The notes under the pieces: model-generated
The model's input: the letters and a program-made list of their open reading frames with translations, nothing else
Told to the model about the DNA's origin: nothing
Database searches by the model: none
Program-made: the position numbers and the translations under genes
DNA from: Microcyclospora pomicola
Lineage: Eukaryota > Ascomycota > Dothideomycetes > Capnodiales
DNA length: 64,000 bases
NCBI GenBank assembly: GCA_002786065.1
Contig: NHNY01000019.1
Span: forward strand, 186,001-250,000
Direction of reading: 5' to 3'
Shown here: piece after piece, positions 48,617 to 57,563 of the stretch
How the letters are laid out: every line of letters begins with the position of its first letter
Position numbering within the stretch: the stretch's first letter is position 1

Positions 48617-49656
48617 CGCAGAAGGACTACTGTTGTCGTGCTGTCAAATCAAATAGAGTATGTTCTGCTGCGAAGTCAACTCTATCCTGGCCACCACATC
48701 ATATCCTGTTCCTACACTACCGTTGAACCAGATCACATGTGATCCACATGCGATGCTTAGCCCTTCAAAATCGACCCTGCCCACGTTCACATCACATCTC
48801 ACGGCCACTCAACGGCCTTCTCTTTCTCGGTCGCCCTACTGCGTCCAACAAGGAAAGGCGACTCGATCCATGAAAGCTGGAGGAAAGGCGAGTTGCAGTA
48901 GGTCACAGGGATCTTCATCGGAACCCGTACTTGCTGCGCTCAAACCAGGCCAAGATCAAACTGTCTCTCTGAAAGTCTGCGGTCGTTGAGGTTCAGGATT
49001 GTGGAACAGATACAGGGACAACATAGCTACATCAGATGTTGCCGTCCGAGTTGTGAGAATTCCGACGAGTGGGACCAGATCCCAATCTCACGAGTCGCTC
49101 TATCCACAATCAGTCGCATGGATCCCGGATGGAGTCGAACGTGGTATGTTGCTACTTTGTGAGTGGAACACAAACCCAGCAGCGTGTGTAGTAATAGAGT
49201 ACCTTCATGTGCTATGAGAGCGTCGTTCTATGTTCGGTTTCGGGTACAGTGATTGTGTAGGATACGGCGTACTCAAATCATAGGATCATCCCAAACCCTG
49301 CATACCTCAGTACTTTGGTTCTCGAGCGAGACTTACAAGCCTTGTAGGACTGGACATCACGCGTGTGATTCAGACGGCCAGCATCCTAAGGATACGAGGC
49401 GGACGGACGGGGTTTCTACCTATGCGTATATTGGTGGCGTGCAGGAGGTCGTTCCGTTCCAATCCTTCATCCTTCGTATCACAACGACTTCCAGTTCCAT
49501 CGCACAACGTCAGCCACAAGGAATCCTCCATCATCAAGAAAACTTGCTCAAAATGCAAATATACATGATGGGTGTATTATATAAAGCTGTTGGAATCTGG
49601 AAACATTCCCAGCCTTGCATACCATTTTCATTACCAAAAAGCCGACTACAATAATA
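48617..49656. other. 1-kb intergenic stretch
   Basis: It holds the NUP192 3' UTR and the GH43 promoter. A TATA-like ATTATATAAAG sits at about 49575-49585, roughly 75 bp before the GH43 start, a plausible position for a TATA box. A tRNA-like T-loop near 49125 does not fold. Confidence 0.45.
49574..49586 (+). promoter_or_regulatory. TATA-like element of the GH43 gene
   Basis: The sequence reads GTATTATATAAAG about 75 bp upstream of the ATG at 49657. Position and sequence fit a TATA box of an inducible secreted-enzyme gene. The call rests on motif and spacing only. Confidence 0.5.
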
Positions 49657-51060
49657 ATGCGATCTTCAATTGCTCTCGCTTTCGCGACCACCCTGTGCGC
49701 CAGCTTAGCCCCACAAGCTGCCGCTCAAGCTTACTACAATCAACCTCTCCCAAGACCTTGCACGGGACCGTCTTGCGTCGACCCACCCGCGATCCAGGGC
49801 GTCGACTCTTCGCTGCAGTTTCAAGACACGAGTGTGATCCTTCGTGATGGGACATACTATCGCTATTCCAAAGGCAATGCAACTGGTCTGGGTCTCAACG
49901 TGGTCACTGCGCCGTCTTTGACCGGCCCTTGGACGTACGCCTATGACATCCTGAGTGGACCGTTGAAGTCGTCTTGTGGCTCCGGAGATGGCCAGGCGAC
50001 GTCGTGGCGTTGGGCTCCCGAGGTGCATTTTATTAATGGCATATACTACATGTACTACACCGTGGAGTATCCCGGGATCCCAGGCCAAAATGCCACATGC
50101 TTCGATCAATGTGTCGCTTTGAGCAAAGACCTGTCGCAGCACTCCTGGGTCGATCAAGGGTCAATGAAGATTCCTCAGGCCAAACCCATGGTTGCGACAA
50201 ATGGGCAAACGAGAGCGCCTTATGTCACGTTGGACGGCAATCTCTTGGCCAATTCGACTGATCCTCAAGGCATGACTGGCTCACCGTATATGGTCTTTGG
50301 TAAGTCCCACCATTCATCACGCCACCTGAACATCGTGCTAACAGACATAGGATCGTACCAATTTGGGCTGTACGGCATTCCCTTGGCTGAGAACCTCCTG
50401 ACTGCTCTTCCTGGTGCCGTACCACAGCTCATCGACGCTGCGCAATGCCAGACGCCTGCAAGTGCCAGCATCTTTGACCAAAGTGGCAACTACACGGAAG
50501 GAGCATATCAGCTCCGGCACGGAAACTATATTTACCTGTTCTACTCGCGGGGCACCTGTTGCGCTGCAGGCAGCACATCTGTCGGAAGCGTATATCAGAC
50601 GCAGGTATGCCGGACTGCAGCAAGCAACGGCCCCAAAGGTCCTTACCTTGACCGTGACGGGCAGAACTGCATGACTGGTGGCACCAAAGGAGTAAACAGG
50701 ACCGGCTCGATCTTCCTGTATTCGAACAGTAAGTGCATCACTGCGGAGTGTGAGATTAGTGCCACTACGCAAGATCTGAATTCTAACAATGTTACTTTGC
50801 TTCAGACAACGACGGCAGAAAAGCGACAGTGTTCGCCCCTGGTTCGGTCGGAGTCATCAACGATCCAAAGGAGGGACTGTGCATGTGGTATCAATGTGAG
50901 TACTCGGAAGTAACATTTCGATGCCGCCAGGACCTGAGTACTGACAACAATGCTCGCAGACAAGGACAACACGGCAAAGTCCCCTGGCATTGGCTTTGGG
51001 TACAACTACTTGACGTTCGACGATGAGCATTGGCCGATTCTCACGGCCAATAGAACCTAG
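49657..51060 (+). CDS. Secreted glycoside hydrolase family 43 protein (arabinanase-like)
   Basis: Four exons (49657-50299, 50351-50728, 50806-50895, 50960-51060) with introns of 51, 77 and 64 nt encode about 403 residues. A signal peptide (MRSSIALAFATTLCASLAPQAAAQA) starts the protein. The beta-propeller shows FQDTSVILRDGTYYRYSKG with the first acid, APEVHFINGIYYMYYT, and EGAYQLRHGNYIYLFYS with the likely general-acid Glu. The end is GFGYNYLTFDDEHWPI. It would cut arabinan side chains of plant pectin. Where related enzymes read NAIDP, this protein reads QTRAP, so the middle (pKa-tuning) Asp seems absent and activity may be altered. The first intron is a multiple of three with no stop, so retention would add 17 residues. 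Confidence 0.9.
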
Positions 51061-51450
51061 GAGTAAATCGCACAGAGACTGCTGTTAAGCCCATCTTCAC
51101 ACATAGTCTAGAAATGGAAGGCAGTTACTACGAATCTCACAGCTCGCTTTCCTCTCCTGAACGTAGGCTCTCCTTCCAGCACCGGTTGGGCCCGCAAACC
51201 ACCGCCCACTCCCCCCTTTTGCTCAACCCATTCTCCCCTTCCCCCCCAATTTCTCCTTGGTCAGGTTCCGACAGCACAGCGTAAGCAACGGTAAGTTCGA
51301 ATTCATTCCACGTTACTGACGGTACACTCGATCTAGACAAAACTTCCCAAAAGCTTCCTGCTCTCACAATCATCGTAAGTCTGGTTCGAAACCTTGTGGA
51401 ATGTTGACTGAGATCTCACTGACAATCTCTAGAAAACAAATCGAACGACC
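51061..51450. promoter_or_regulatory. Promoter/leader of the Thr/Ala-repeat membrane protein
   Basis: A C-rich stretch (about 51195-51255) precedes a likely leader. It ends with the leader intron listed next. Confidence 0.4.
51375..51432 (+). other. Probable 5' UTR intron
   Basis: The sequence starts GTAAGT at 51375, has a CACTGAC branch site near 51418 and ends in CTCTAG at 51432, 58 nt in all. These are near-perfect fungal splice signals, 18 bases before the ATG at 51451. This supports transcription of the downstream frame. Confidence 0.55.
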
Positions 51451-52038
51451 ATGGCCACCATTATCACCGCCGCCGCCGTCGCCACCACCACCACCACCAC
51501 CACCACCACCACCGCCGCCGCCGCCGCCGCCATCGTCTCTGACTACGCCACCATGCTCTCCGCTGCCACCGCCGCCGACATCATCACCGCCACCATCACC
51601 ACCACCATCACCGCCACCGCCACCGCCACGCTTTCCTCCACTCTGGTCGCGGGCAATTTGCCCAGGATCTGCGATCAGCGACACCAGCGATTGCTGGACA
51701 TTGCCTCTGGCGTGACCGGGATCGTCTTGGTTGTCACCCTCGGCGCCGCGGCTGTCCTGCTCTGGTGCCGCCGCATCAGCTTCGCTGGGAAGGTGTGGCT
51801 CTTTGTTGTGGGGCTGGGGGAGCTTTCCTCCAATTTGGTCATGAAGACCATTGGGTTCGTTTGTTTGGGAGATTATCCTCCCGGCGCTATCTTTCGTTTC
51901 GTTTTGGGGGAGATTCTGCCGCTGCTGGCAGCGGCTGTTTGCGGGCTTGTTGTGCTCTTGGTGGAGAGGAGGAGGAGATGGGGGAGGAGAAGGGAGAAGA
52001 GGGGGGAGAAGAGGAGGGAGAAGGAGATGGAGAGGTGA
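51451..52038 (+). CDS. Hypothetical multi-pass membrane protein with Thr/Ala repeats
   Basis: A 195-codon frame starts at ATG 51451. Residues 1-60 are low-complexity Thr and Ala runs encoded by ACC and GCC triplets. Residues 75-165 have about three hydrophobic helices (VTGIVLVVTLGAAAVLLWC, VWLFVVGLGELSS, ILPLLAAAVCGLVVLLV), and the tail is Arg/Lys/Glu-rich. I recognise no family. The leader intron just upstream and the orderly membrane segments favour a real gene. A GTGAGT at the stop codon (52037) could instead be a donor to a further exon. Confidence 0.5.
   Translation: MATIITAAAVATTTTTTTTTTAAAAAAIVSDYATMLSAATAADIITATITTTITATATATLSSTLVAGNLPRICDQRHQRLLDIASGVTGIVLVVTLGAAAVLLWCRRISFAGKVWLFVVGLGELSSNLVMKTIGFVCLGDYPPGAIFRFVLGEILPLLAAAVCGLVVLLVERRRRWGRRREKRGEKRREKEMER
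51468..51640. repeat. Compound ACC/GCC trinucleotide repeat
   Basis: Runs of GCC and ACC triplets, including about ten ACC in a row, lie inside the 51451 gene and encode its poly-Thr and poly-Ala blocks. The minus strand is a matching run of GGT/GGC. Such tracts often vary in length between strains. Confidence 0.85.
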
Positions 52039-52819
52039 GTGTGCAGACGGTGGGAGAGCCCATCTCCTCGGAGCGTGGAGTTCTCCCTGCTGACCAGGTT
52101 CTTTCGGGCCTGCGACGTCGGCAGAAGCGCACGTCCTCTGCGAACTAGCTGGGTCCAGCTCAGCTGTCCCATCACTGTATGGTTGCGAAGGGAAGACCTC
52201 CTTCGCGCAAAAAAAGAGGCCCCCCAGCGAAAGGTCCTACTTCTACGTAGTGCTGGGGACCAGTACGCTTCGGCAGGCCATCACCTGTCCGAATGCGGAA
52301 GCCAGAAGAACCGACTACCAGTGATCGTCATCTTTGCAGCCATGAGTATCCCCAAGATCAGCATGCGTGATGTTGGATGGTTGGCTGACTCAAGATCTTG
52401 GTCGATGCACTCGCTCTACTCGCATCTTGAGTGATGGCGGAAAAGTGTGTCCTCGTCGGTATAGGTGTATGTAAGCAATCCTCTGCTCCCGCTGCATGAA
52501 GACACATATGTCAGAGCTTGGCAGTATTGCTGACCTTCAGATACATATTTGGATGATTCTGTTCGCGAAAGACAGTTTCGACACCGTAGAGACAGCGGAT
52601 CTGGCATGCTTGCTGAGATCTATAAGTTCCCTGACACCTGAGGATCGGATCCTTTCACATCGCCAACTACTCACCAGCGCACCACCACTCTTGGTAATGC
52701 TGTGAACAAAGACTTCCCGCCGCAGTACATCACGTCGTCTTGATAAAGACAACATAACGTAAGATATCGTCCTGGTAATGCAGGGTACAAGACTGACCTA
52801 ATTCCTACGTAGGCACAAA
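52039..52819. other. Intergenic stretch before the secreted protein gene
   Basis: No coding signal is clear. A frame continues at 52039-52434 but lacks a start and family signals; it could be a further exon of the membrane protein if the donor at 52036 is used. Confidence 0.35.
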
Positions 52820-53320
52820 ATGGTCACCCTCAGACGCATCTCGGCCTTGCTCTTACTGTGTTCGGGTTTCGCGACTGTCCTCGGCAATAAGCGCTATGAG
52901 ATGGTTTTCACGGCTCACCAAACCGAGTCGTGCTCGGACCCTCAAGTCGAAACGCTCATCAAGGATGGCCAATGCCATACCTGGTCGGGCGTACCATACA
53001 CTAATTTTTCCCACTACTGGGCCGCAGGGTTGGATATCGACTGCACTGCCATCAAATTCGGCCAATGCACGATCCAGGTCTTCGCCGATGCCAACTGTGC
53101 TGGACCAGAAGTCGGCCGCGTAGACTGGGCCAACCAGCATGCGAAGGCAAGCCATTGCTACGATACCGAAGCTCCGTTCTTCAGCGCCACCGTCACCTGC
53201 ATCAATACTCTCGCACGCAAAGCGTTAGGTGAGGTGCCAAAAGTCCCGGGAAGGTATACGTCGGGAACATATTATCCTTTCACAAGCAGGAAGTGTCTGA
53301 AGGAGGGCAATGTGTTCTAG
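52820..53320 (+). CDS. Small secreted eight-cysteine protein
   Basis: A single-exon frame of 166 codons begins with a clear signal peptide (MVTLRRISALLLLCSGFATVLG). The mature part of about 144 residues has eight cysteines, an even number that suits four disulfides, and one N-glycosylation site (NFS). I recognise no enzyme domain or named effector family. Small size, secretion and cysteine content fit a candidate effector or extracellular structural protein, which is inference. The ATG sits in CACAAAATGG, a good start context. Confidence 0.75.
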   Translation: MVTLRRISALLLLCSGFATVLGNKRYEMVFTAHQTESCSDPQVETLIKDGQCHTWSGVPYTNFSHYWAAGLDIDCTAIKFGQCTIQVFADANCAGPEVGRVDWANQHAKASHCYDTEAPFFSATVTCINTLARKALGEVPKVPGRYTSGTYYPFTSRKCLKEGNVF

Positions 53321-53748
53321 GAGTTTCATACATGAGTTTTGACTACTACCTAGCGCATCTGTGTGCCGACTCGTACGCCAATTTGTATCGATCACAACGG
53401 GCCAGATGGTGGGAGCAGTCGAGCTACTGTTCCACCGCCAAACCATGTTCCTATACTGCTGCCGTCAGCTAGAGTTGACTGAATCAATGATCCACTTACT
53501 TCTCATCTCCCTGTTCCATTTCATCTTCGTAGTTCTGCGTCGATGTATAGCTTTGTGCAAGTGATGTACAGTGCATGCAGGTCTTTGCCAGCAGCACGTG
53601 ACATCGACCACTTTACGCGTCAGTGCTCTGCACGTCTTCCTCCAGCGCACGCGCCGTAGCCTCCACTTTCCAACATTCATTAGAAACGAACATCACAACA
53701 GTTCCGACCAAGACTTCCCAAAGGCAAACCCAATCTGACAATCTCGCC
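53321..53748. promoter_or_regulatory. Intergenic, RPA3 promoter
   Basis: This 428-bp stretch holds the 3' end of the secreted protein gene and the RPA3 promoter. A CACGTG-containing GCAGCACGTGAC at about 53590-53602 may be a bHLH site. Nothing else stands out. Confidence 0.4.
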
Positions 53749-54418
53749 ATGGCCGAAGTCACTCCTCGCATCACCGCGCAATATCTCCAACAGTTCTCCC
53801 ACCAGACTGTGCGCATCCTAGGCAAAGTCCGCCAGCTGCGCGGCGAGCAGGCGACGATCGATGCCGGCGGGCAGATTTCCGTCTATTTGAACCGGGTGAG
53901 TATCATGCAACCTTTGCTATGTCTTCTCCAGAAGAAAGTTCGGCTTGTGGTGGCGATGGCTACGACTCTCATTCCCGAACGTAAACCCTCTTAGCCGGGC
54001 AATGCGACGATCATATCATATCAGATCTACAACAAGTACGCTGACAACTCCCGGCGCATAGGACTCGCATCTCCAGGTCAACCACGCGGTCGAGATCATC
54101 GGCAAGGTGCAGAACGATCTCAGCGTCAAGGTGATGGCGAGCACGGACATGGGGCCCGAGAGCGGGATTGGTGAGTTCTCGTCGTTTCCTTTTGCGTTGT
54201 AGGCGGGGTCTGGGTTTCACAAGTCTCGTACGACTGCCGCTGTGGCATTGCGAGTTGTGTGGGTGCTCACAGAGACACCTCCTCTTGGACGTCCAGCTTA
54301 CCCCTCGAGGTAACTACGGCATCAATACTGACCCTGCGCCACAGACTTCGACGCCGTGAGCGCCGTGGTGGACGCGACGCATCGGTACGCGGAGATTTTC
54401 TACGAGAAGGAGCGGTGA
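53749..54418 (+). CDS. RPA3: Replication protein A small subunit (RPA14)
   Basis: RPA3 is the small subunit of the single-stranded-DNA-binding complex used in replication and repair. Three exons (53749-53895, 54062-54170, 54345-54418) with introns of 166 and 174 nt give 109 residues, the normal size. The protein is one OB fold: PRITAQYLQQFSHQTVRILGKV, the ATIDAGGQISVYLN strand, VNHAVEIIGKVQ, LSVKVMASTDMG and DFDAVSAVVDATHRY. The introns are two to three times longer than others in this window. No unspliced frame covers the gene, so simple ORF scanning would miss it. Confidence 0.95.
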
Positions 54419-55230
54419 TGAGGCTCGATCGCATCCGAAGGGGAACGCGGCATGGCGGACGCAAGGACTTTCACTGGTTCTTGAAGGGACTTCATGGGGC
54501 TTGTCGCGAGGACTGGCGGAGGCTGTAGAGTGTGACTGATCTGGGAGTAACATGAACTGACAACCAGCCAGTGGATGGTTATGATGAGCACGATTTGAGA
54601 CTTCACATGAGGTCCAGAGTACTGTAGACGACTAATACTTGGCTGGTCCTGCCCGTTCTATGGTGACTATGACCCGATCATGAAACTACCTCTGCCATTC
54701 CCCTGGCTGTACATCCAGATCGAGCGCTTTGCTCAAGCTACTTTATTTCCTCTATCCCAAATCTCAAACATGTATCACCAATCCTGCCAGCCTGAAGTGC
54801 ACCAGCCAGAATGCTGACAGACTCGCCTTCTGCCCATGCTGAATTCCTATCATGCATCCACATATCAAGTCTGGATGGAAGAACAGCGTCATTCGTCTTT
54901 AGAAGCTTTGCCTCCGGAATGGCGGCAGAGTGGTCCAGCCTGCATAGTAGCCGAAAAGGGGAGAGTCAGCATTGATATGTAGATTGTGCGCCGCAGCGAT
55001 GAAGGCCGTATACAATGCTTCACACTCTGTGACGACCAGGCGGGTTGCCAGTAGTTACTGCCTGATTGCAAGATTGAGGTCGAATGTACAGGCCAATTCT
55101 CAGGGGCTCGGGGCAGAAATGACATATAAGTCCATCTTCAGGCCATGTATGGACATGGGGCCCACATCGTTGGTGGTCTTGAAGCTGAAAATGCGGCGCA
55201 GGTGTTGTGGATCCGTACTCTTCCACGTTC
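54419..55230. other. Intergenic between facing 3' ends
   Basis: This stretch lies between the RPA3 stop and the Dug3 stop. A minus-strand stretch near 54900-55100 reads partly like protein (VVTECEALYTAFIAAAHN) but has a stop and no recognised family. No gene is called. Confidence 0.35.
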
Positions 55231-56424
55231 TCAGGCGACTCCCTCTACAACAGCACTCCCGCCCGCCACTCCACCGAGAACACTCTGCTCCACTCCCACC
55301 ACGTCCTTCAACGTCGCAGCCGCCTGGCCCTTCTGAGCCGCGAAGCGCGAATTACGCACGAAGTTGGGGTCGTGGTTGTAATGCTCGTCGAGGATCGGGT
55401 GGATCAGCACGGTCTGGTTGTGGATGGTCAACACACTGTTGGTGGGGACCATGACCCAGTTATCGCGCTCGAACGTTAACGGCTCGGACGCGACGAGCAC
55501 GATGTCGGCGCCCTTGTCGCGGCGCTCCATCTTGTACTCGCCTTTGCCGGGCAGCGTGTTGGGCAGCATGTTGGGCCCGTGGAGCTGCTCGCGCCAGTCG
55601 GTGCCGGAGGAGAAGAACAGCGACGCCGCTTCATCGGTCCGCGACGACACGTAGCGCGTGCAGACCACCGACTTGCCGTCCGTGACGGCGAAGTTGAGCA
55701 AGGAGCGCGTGTCGCTGCTCTGGCGGACGGCCTCGGGCAGTTGTGCGCGGAAGCCGTTCACCCGCTCGATGGTGCGCAGCATGGCTTTCCTGAGCACGCT
55801 GTGTCCGAACCCGTCCCGCTGCTTGACCTCGTCGTCCGCATCGACGCCCAGCTGCTCCAGCGAGTCCAGGAACAACGCAAACGCCCATTCCGAGTCCGTG
55901 TTTCCCCCGACAATATCGAACCACCGATCGCCAATCTCCGACACAAGTCTCCTCTTGATCCCCAGCTTCCACCCTCCGATCCCACCGTTGTGCATCCACA
56001 TCAGCGCGCCCCGCGAGAACGGATGGCAATTGCTATCGCTCAACGCCCCCTCGGTGCTGGCGCGGACGTGCGCGAACACCAACGGGCTGACGGTCTTGCT
56101 CGCCAGCCGTTCCAGGTTGCGGCAGTTCCACGCCGGCACCGTGCTGGTGAAGATGCACGGCTCCGGGCCCAGGTCGATGACACTGCCGCGTTCTCGCTCC
56201 GTGTCGCGGTGCGTCGCACTCTCATCGCTGTCGCGGCGGACGTGCCGCGGGCTCCGCGCGGTCATGTAGTAGCCCACGCCGAAGCCATCGCCGTTGTGCA
56301 GCTGGGTGGGATCCAGCAGGAGGCGGGCATCGTAGGACTGCGTCAGGATGCTGTGCGTGGGAAGGGTGAGGAGGTGAGAGAGGAGCATGGGCGAGTGGCC
56401 GGCGTAGATCAAGAAGCGGCACAT
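55231..56424 (-). CDS. DUG3: Dug3-type class II glutamine amidotransferase
   Basis: Dug3 works with Dug2 to cleave glutathione outside the gamma-glutamyl transpeptidase route in the cytoplasm. A single exon encodes 397 residues. The start is the ATG at 56424 because it gives MCRFLIYAG, placing the nucleophile Cys at position 2; the frame upstream begins with GTG. Family motifs follow: SYDARLLLDPTQLHNGDGFG, VFAHVRASTEGALSDSNCHPF, MWMHNGGIGGW, GNTDSEWAFALFLD and the late VVASEPLTFERDNWV. Length and order match the family. No Dug2 gene is in the window. The strong GC bias of the coding strand creates long antisense frames, which are shadows. Confidence 0.95.
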   Translation of the reverse strand: MCRFLIYAGHSPMLLSHLLTLPTHSILTQSYDARLLLDPTQLHNGDGFGVGYYMTARSPRHVRRDSDESATHRDTERERGSVIDLGPEPCIFTSTVPAWNCRNLERLASKTVSPLVFAHVRASTEGALSDSNCHPFSRGALMWMHNGGIGGWKLGIKRRLVSEIGDRWFDIVGGNTDSEWAFALFLDSLEQLGVDADDEVKQRDGFGHSVLRKAMLRTIERVNGFRAQLPEAVRQSSDTRSLLNFAVTDGKSVVCTRYVSSRTDEAASLFFSSGTDWREQLHGPNMLPNTLPGKGEYKMERRDKGADIVLVASEPLTFERDNWVMVPTNSVLTIHNQTVLIHPILDEHYNHDPNFVRNSRFAAQKGQAAATLKDVVGVEQSVLGGVAGGSAVVEGVA

Positions 56425-57563
56425 GGGTGCCTGCGTGACGAAGTCACTACCTACGCCCTGGGCATATCCTCGATTCGGCACTTGATTGATATTACCGCGA
56501 AGTTCCCCGTCATAAAGGCCCTGAACAGCGTGCGGGGTTGTCCTAGCAAGACGTCGTTCGGCACGTTGATGTTTCCTAGAGGACCCTAAGGTATGGGAAA
56601 GAGGAGTTGCGTGGGGGTTTCTTCCGGCTTAAGTCTGAGGGGAAGAGGGTGACTTGAGCCTCATTTTAGGGTAGCAGATAAGCACAAGGGACGGCTCCTT
56701 CGATCGTGGACTTGCGGGTCGGCACAACGTGGCTCGCGATTACCTTCACGCCGGTGATCCATGCTGCTGGGTTGAAGCAAGTCGTTGGAAGTGAAGTCTC
56801 GCGCTCTACATTTATACGTCACGTGACAACAAAAACGTCTTCCACGATTCGAGTATGTACGAAAGATTCATGATACAGTATTTGACATACCCGTTCCTCA
56901 TTGCCCGCCCTGTGCTTTTGGTCGCGTGAATACGAGTACATGTATCGCAACATCCCAGACCAGACACGAGAAGCACAACTCCTTTTCTTGCGGTCGAAAT
57001 TTCCGAGAATCTGACAGCGAAAGAGCAAGCAAAACCGGAACCCTTTTTTCTTCATGCTCGTAACCGCTTCATACATGTCGAGAGAGCCGATGGTGAAAAA
57101 AAATACGCCCCACCAAGCTCGATTTTCGTCGTGCTTTTCGCGTACACCGTGAATATGAATGATGGATTCCAGTCCGACCGTAAGCGAAACCTTCCAGTCA
57201 TGGACGTCGTAAACATTGCAATCGCGCAACAGTGTGCAGAAGGTGCCAGTATACCGAATTACGCTTTGTGGGTTCCTCATATGTTGGCACCAAGATATTC
57301 CCTATTGCCTCTCGCAGCATTGCGCAAGTCTTCGGTCTTTTGACCGAATCCGACGAGACGCAATCTAGGCCGATTCCATGCTCCTGGAGCCTCGAAAGGA
57401 TACCATATAACGTATGTAGTAAGCACTTATGACGATTGACCATCGCGGAGGGCGAAACCGGTGTGAATTGTACATGTCGTCCATCTTCTTAAGCAATACT
57501 TTTTTGGGATGTTTCCAGTTTTGTGTAGGCGAAGCAGCTGCTTCAGCGTAGTGCAAGCCGCGA
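56425..57563. other. Intergenic 1.1 kb
   Basis: The stretch holds the Dug3 promoter (left) and the 3' UTR of the C2H2 regulator (right). No coding signal or RNA gene is apparent. Confidence 0.4.

Noticed and set aside
49100-49150. Possible tRNA on the minus strand (GTTCGACTCC)
   Set aside because: The flanking bases do not form a T-stem and there is no matching D-arm.
51370-51684. Glycine-rich frame on the minus strand
   Set aside because: It is the complement of the ACC/GCC repeat and low complexity only.
54889-55125. Possible reverse-transcriptase or RNase H-like fragment
   Set aside because: The similarity was only a vague impression of one helix; no catalytic motif, no flanking element and no repeat ends were found.
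55579-56589. 336-codon open frame antisense to the Dug3 gene
   Set aside because: It is a shadow of the GC-rich Dug3 coding strand with no domain of its own.
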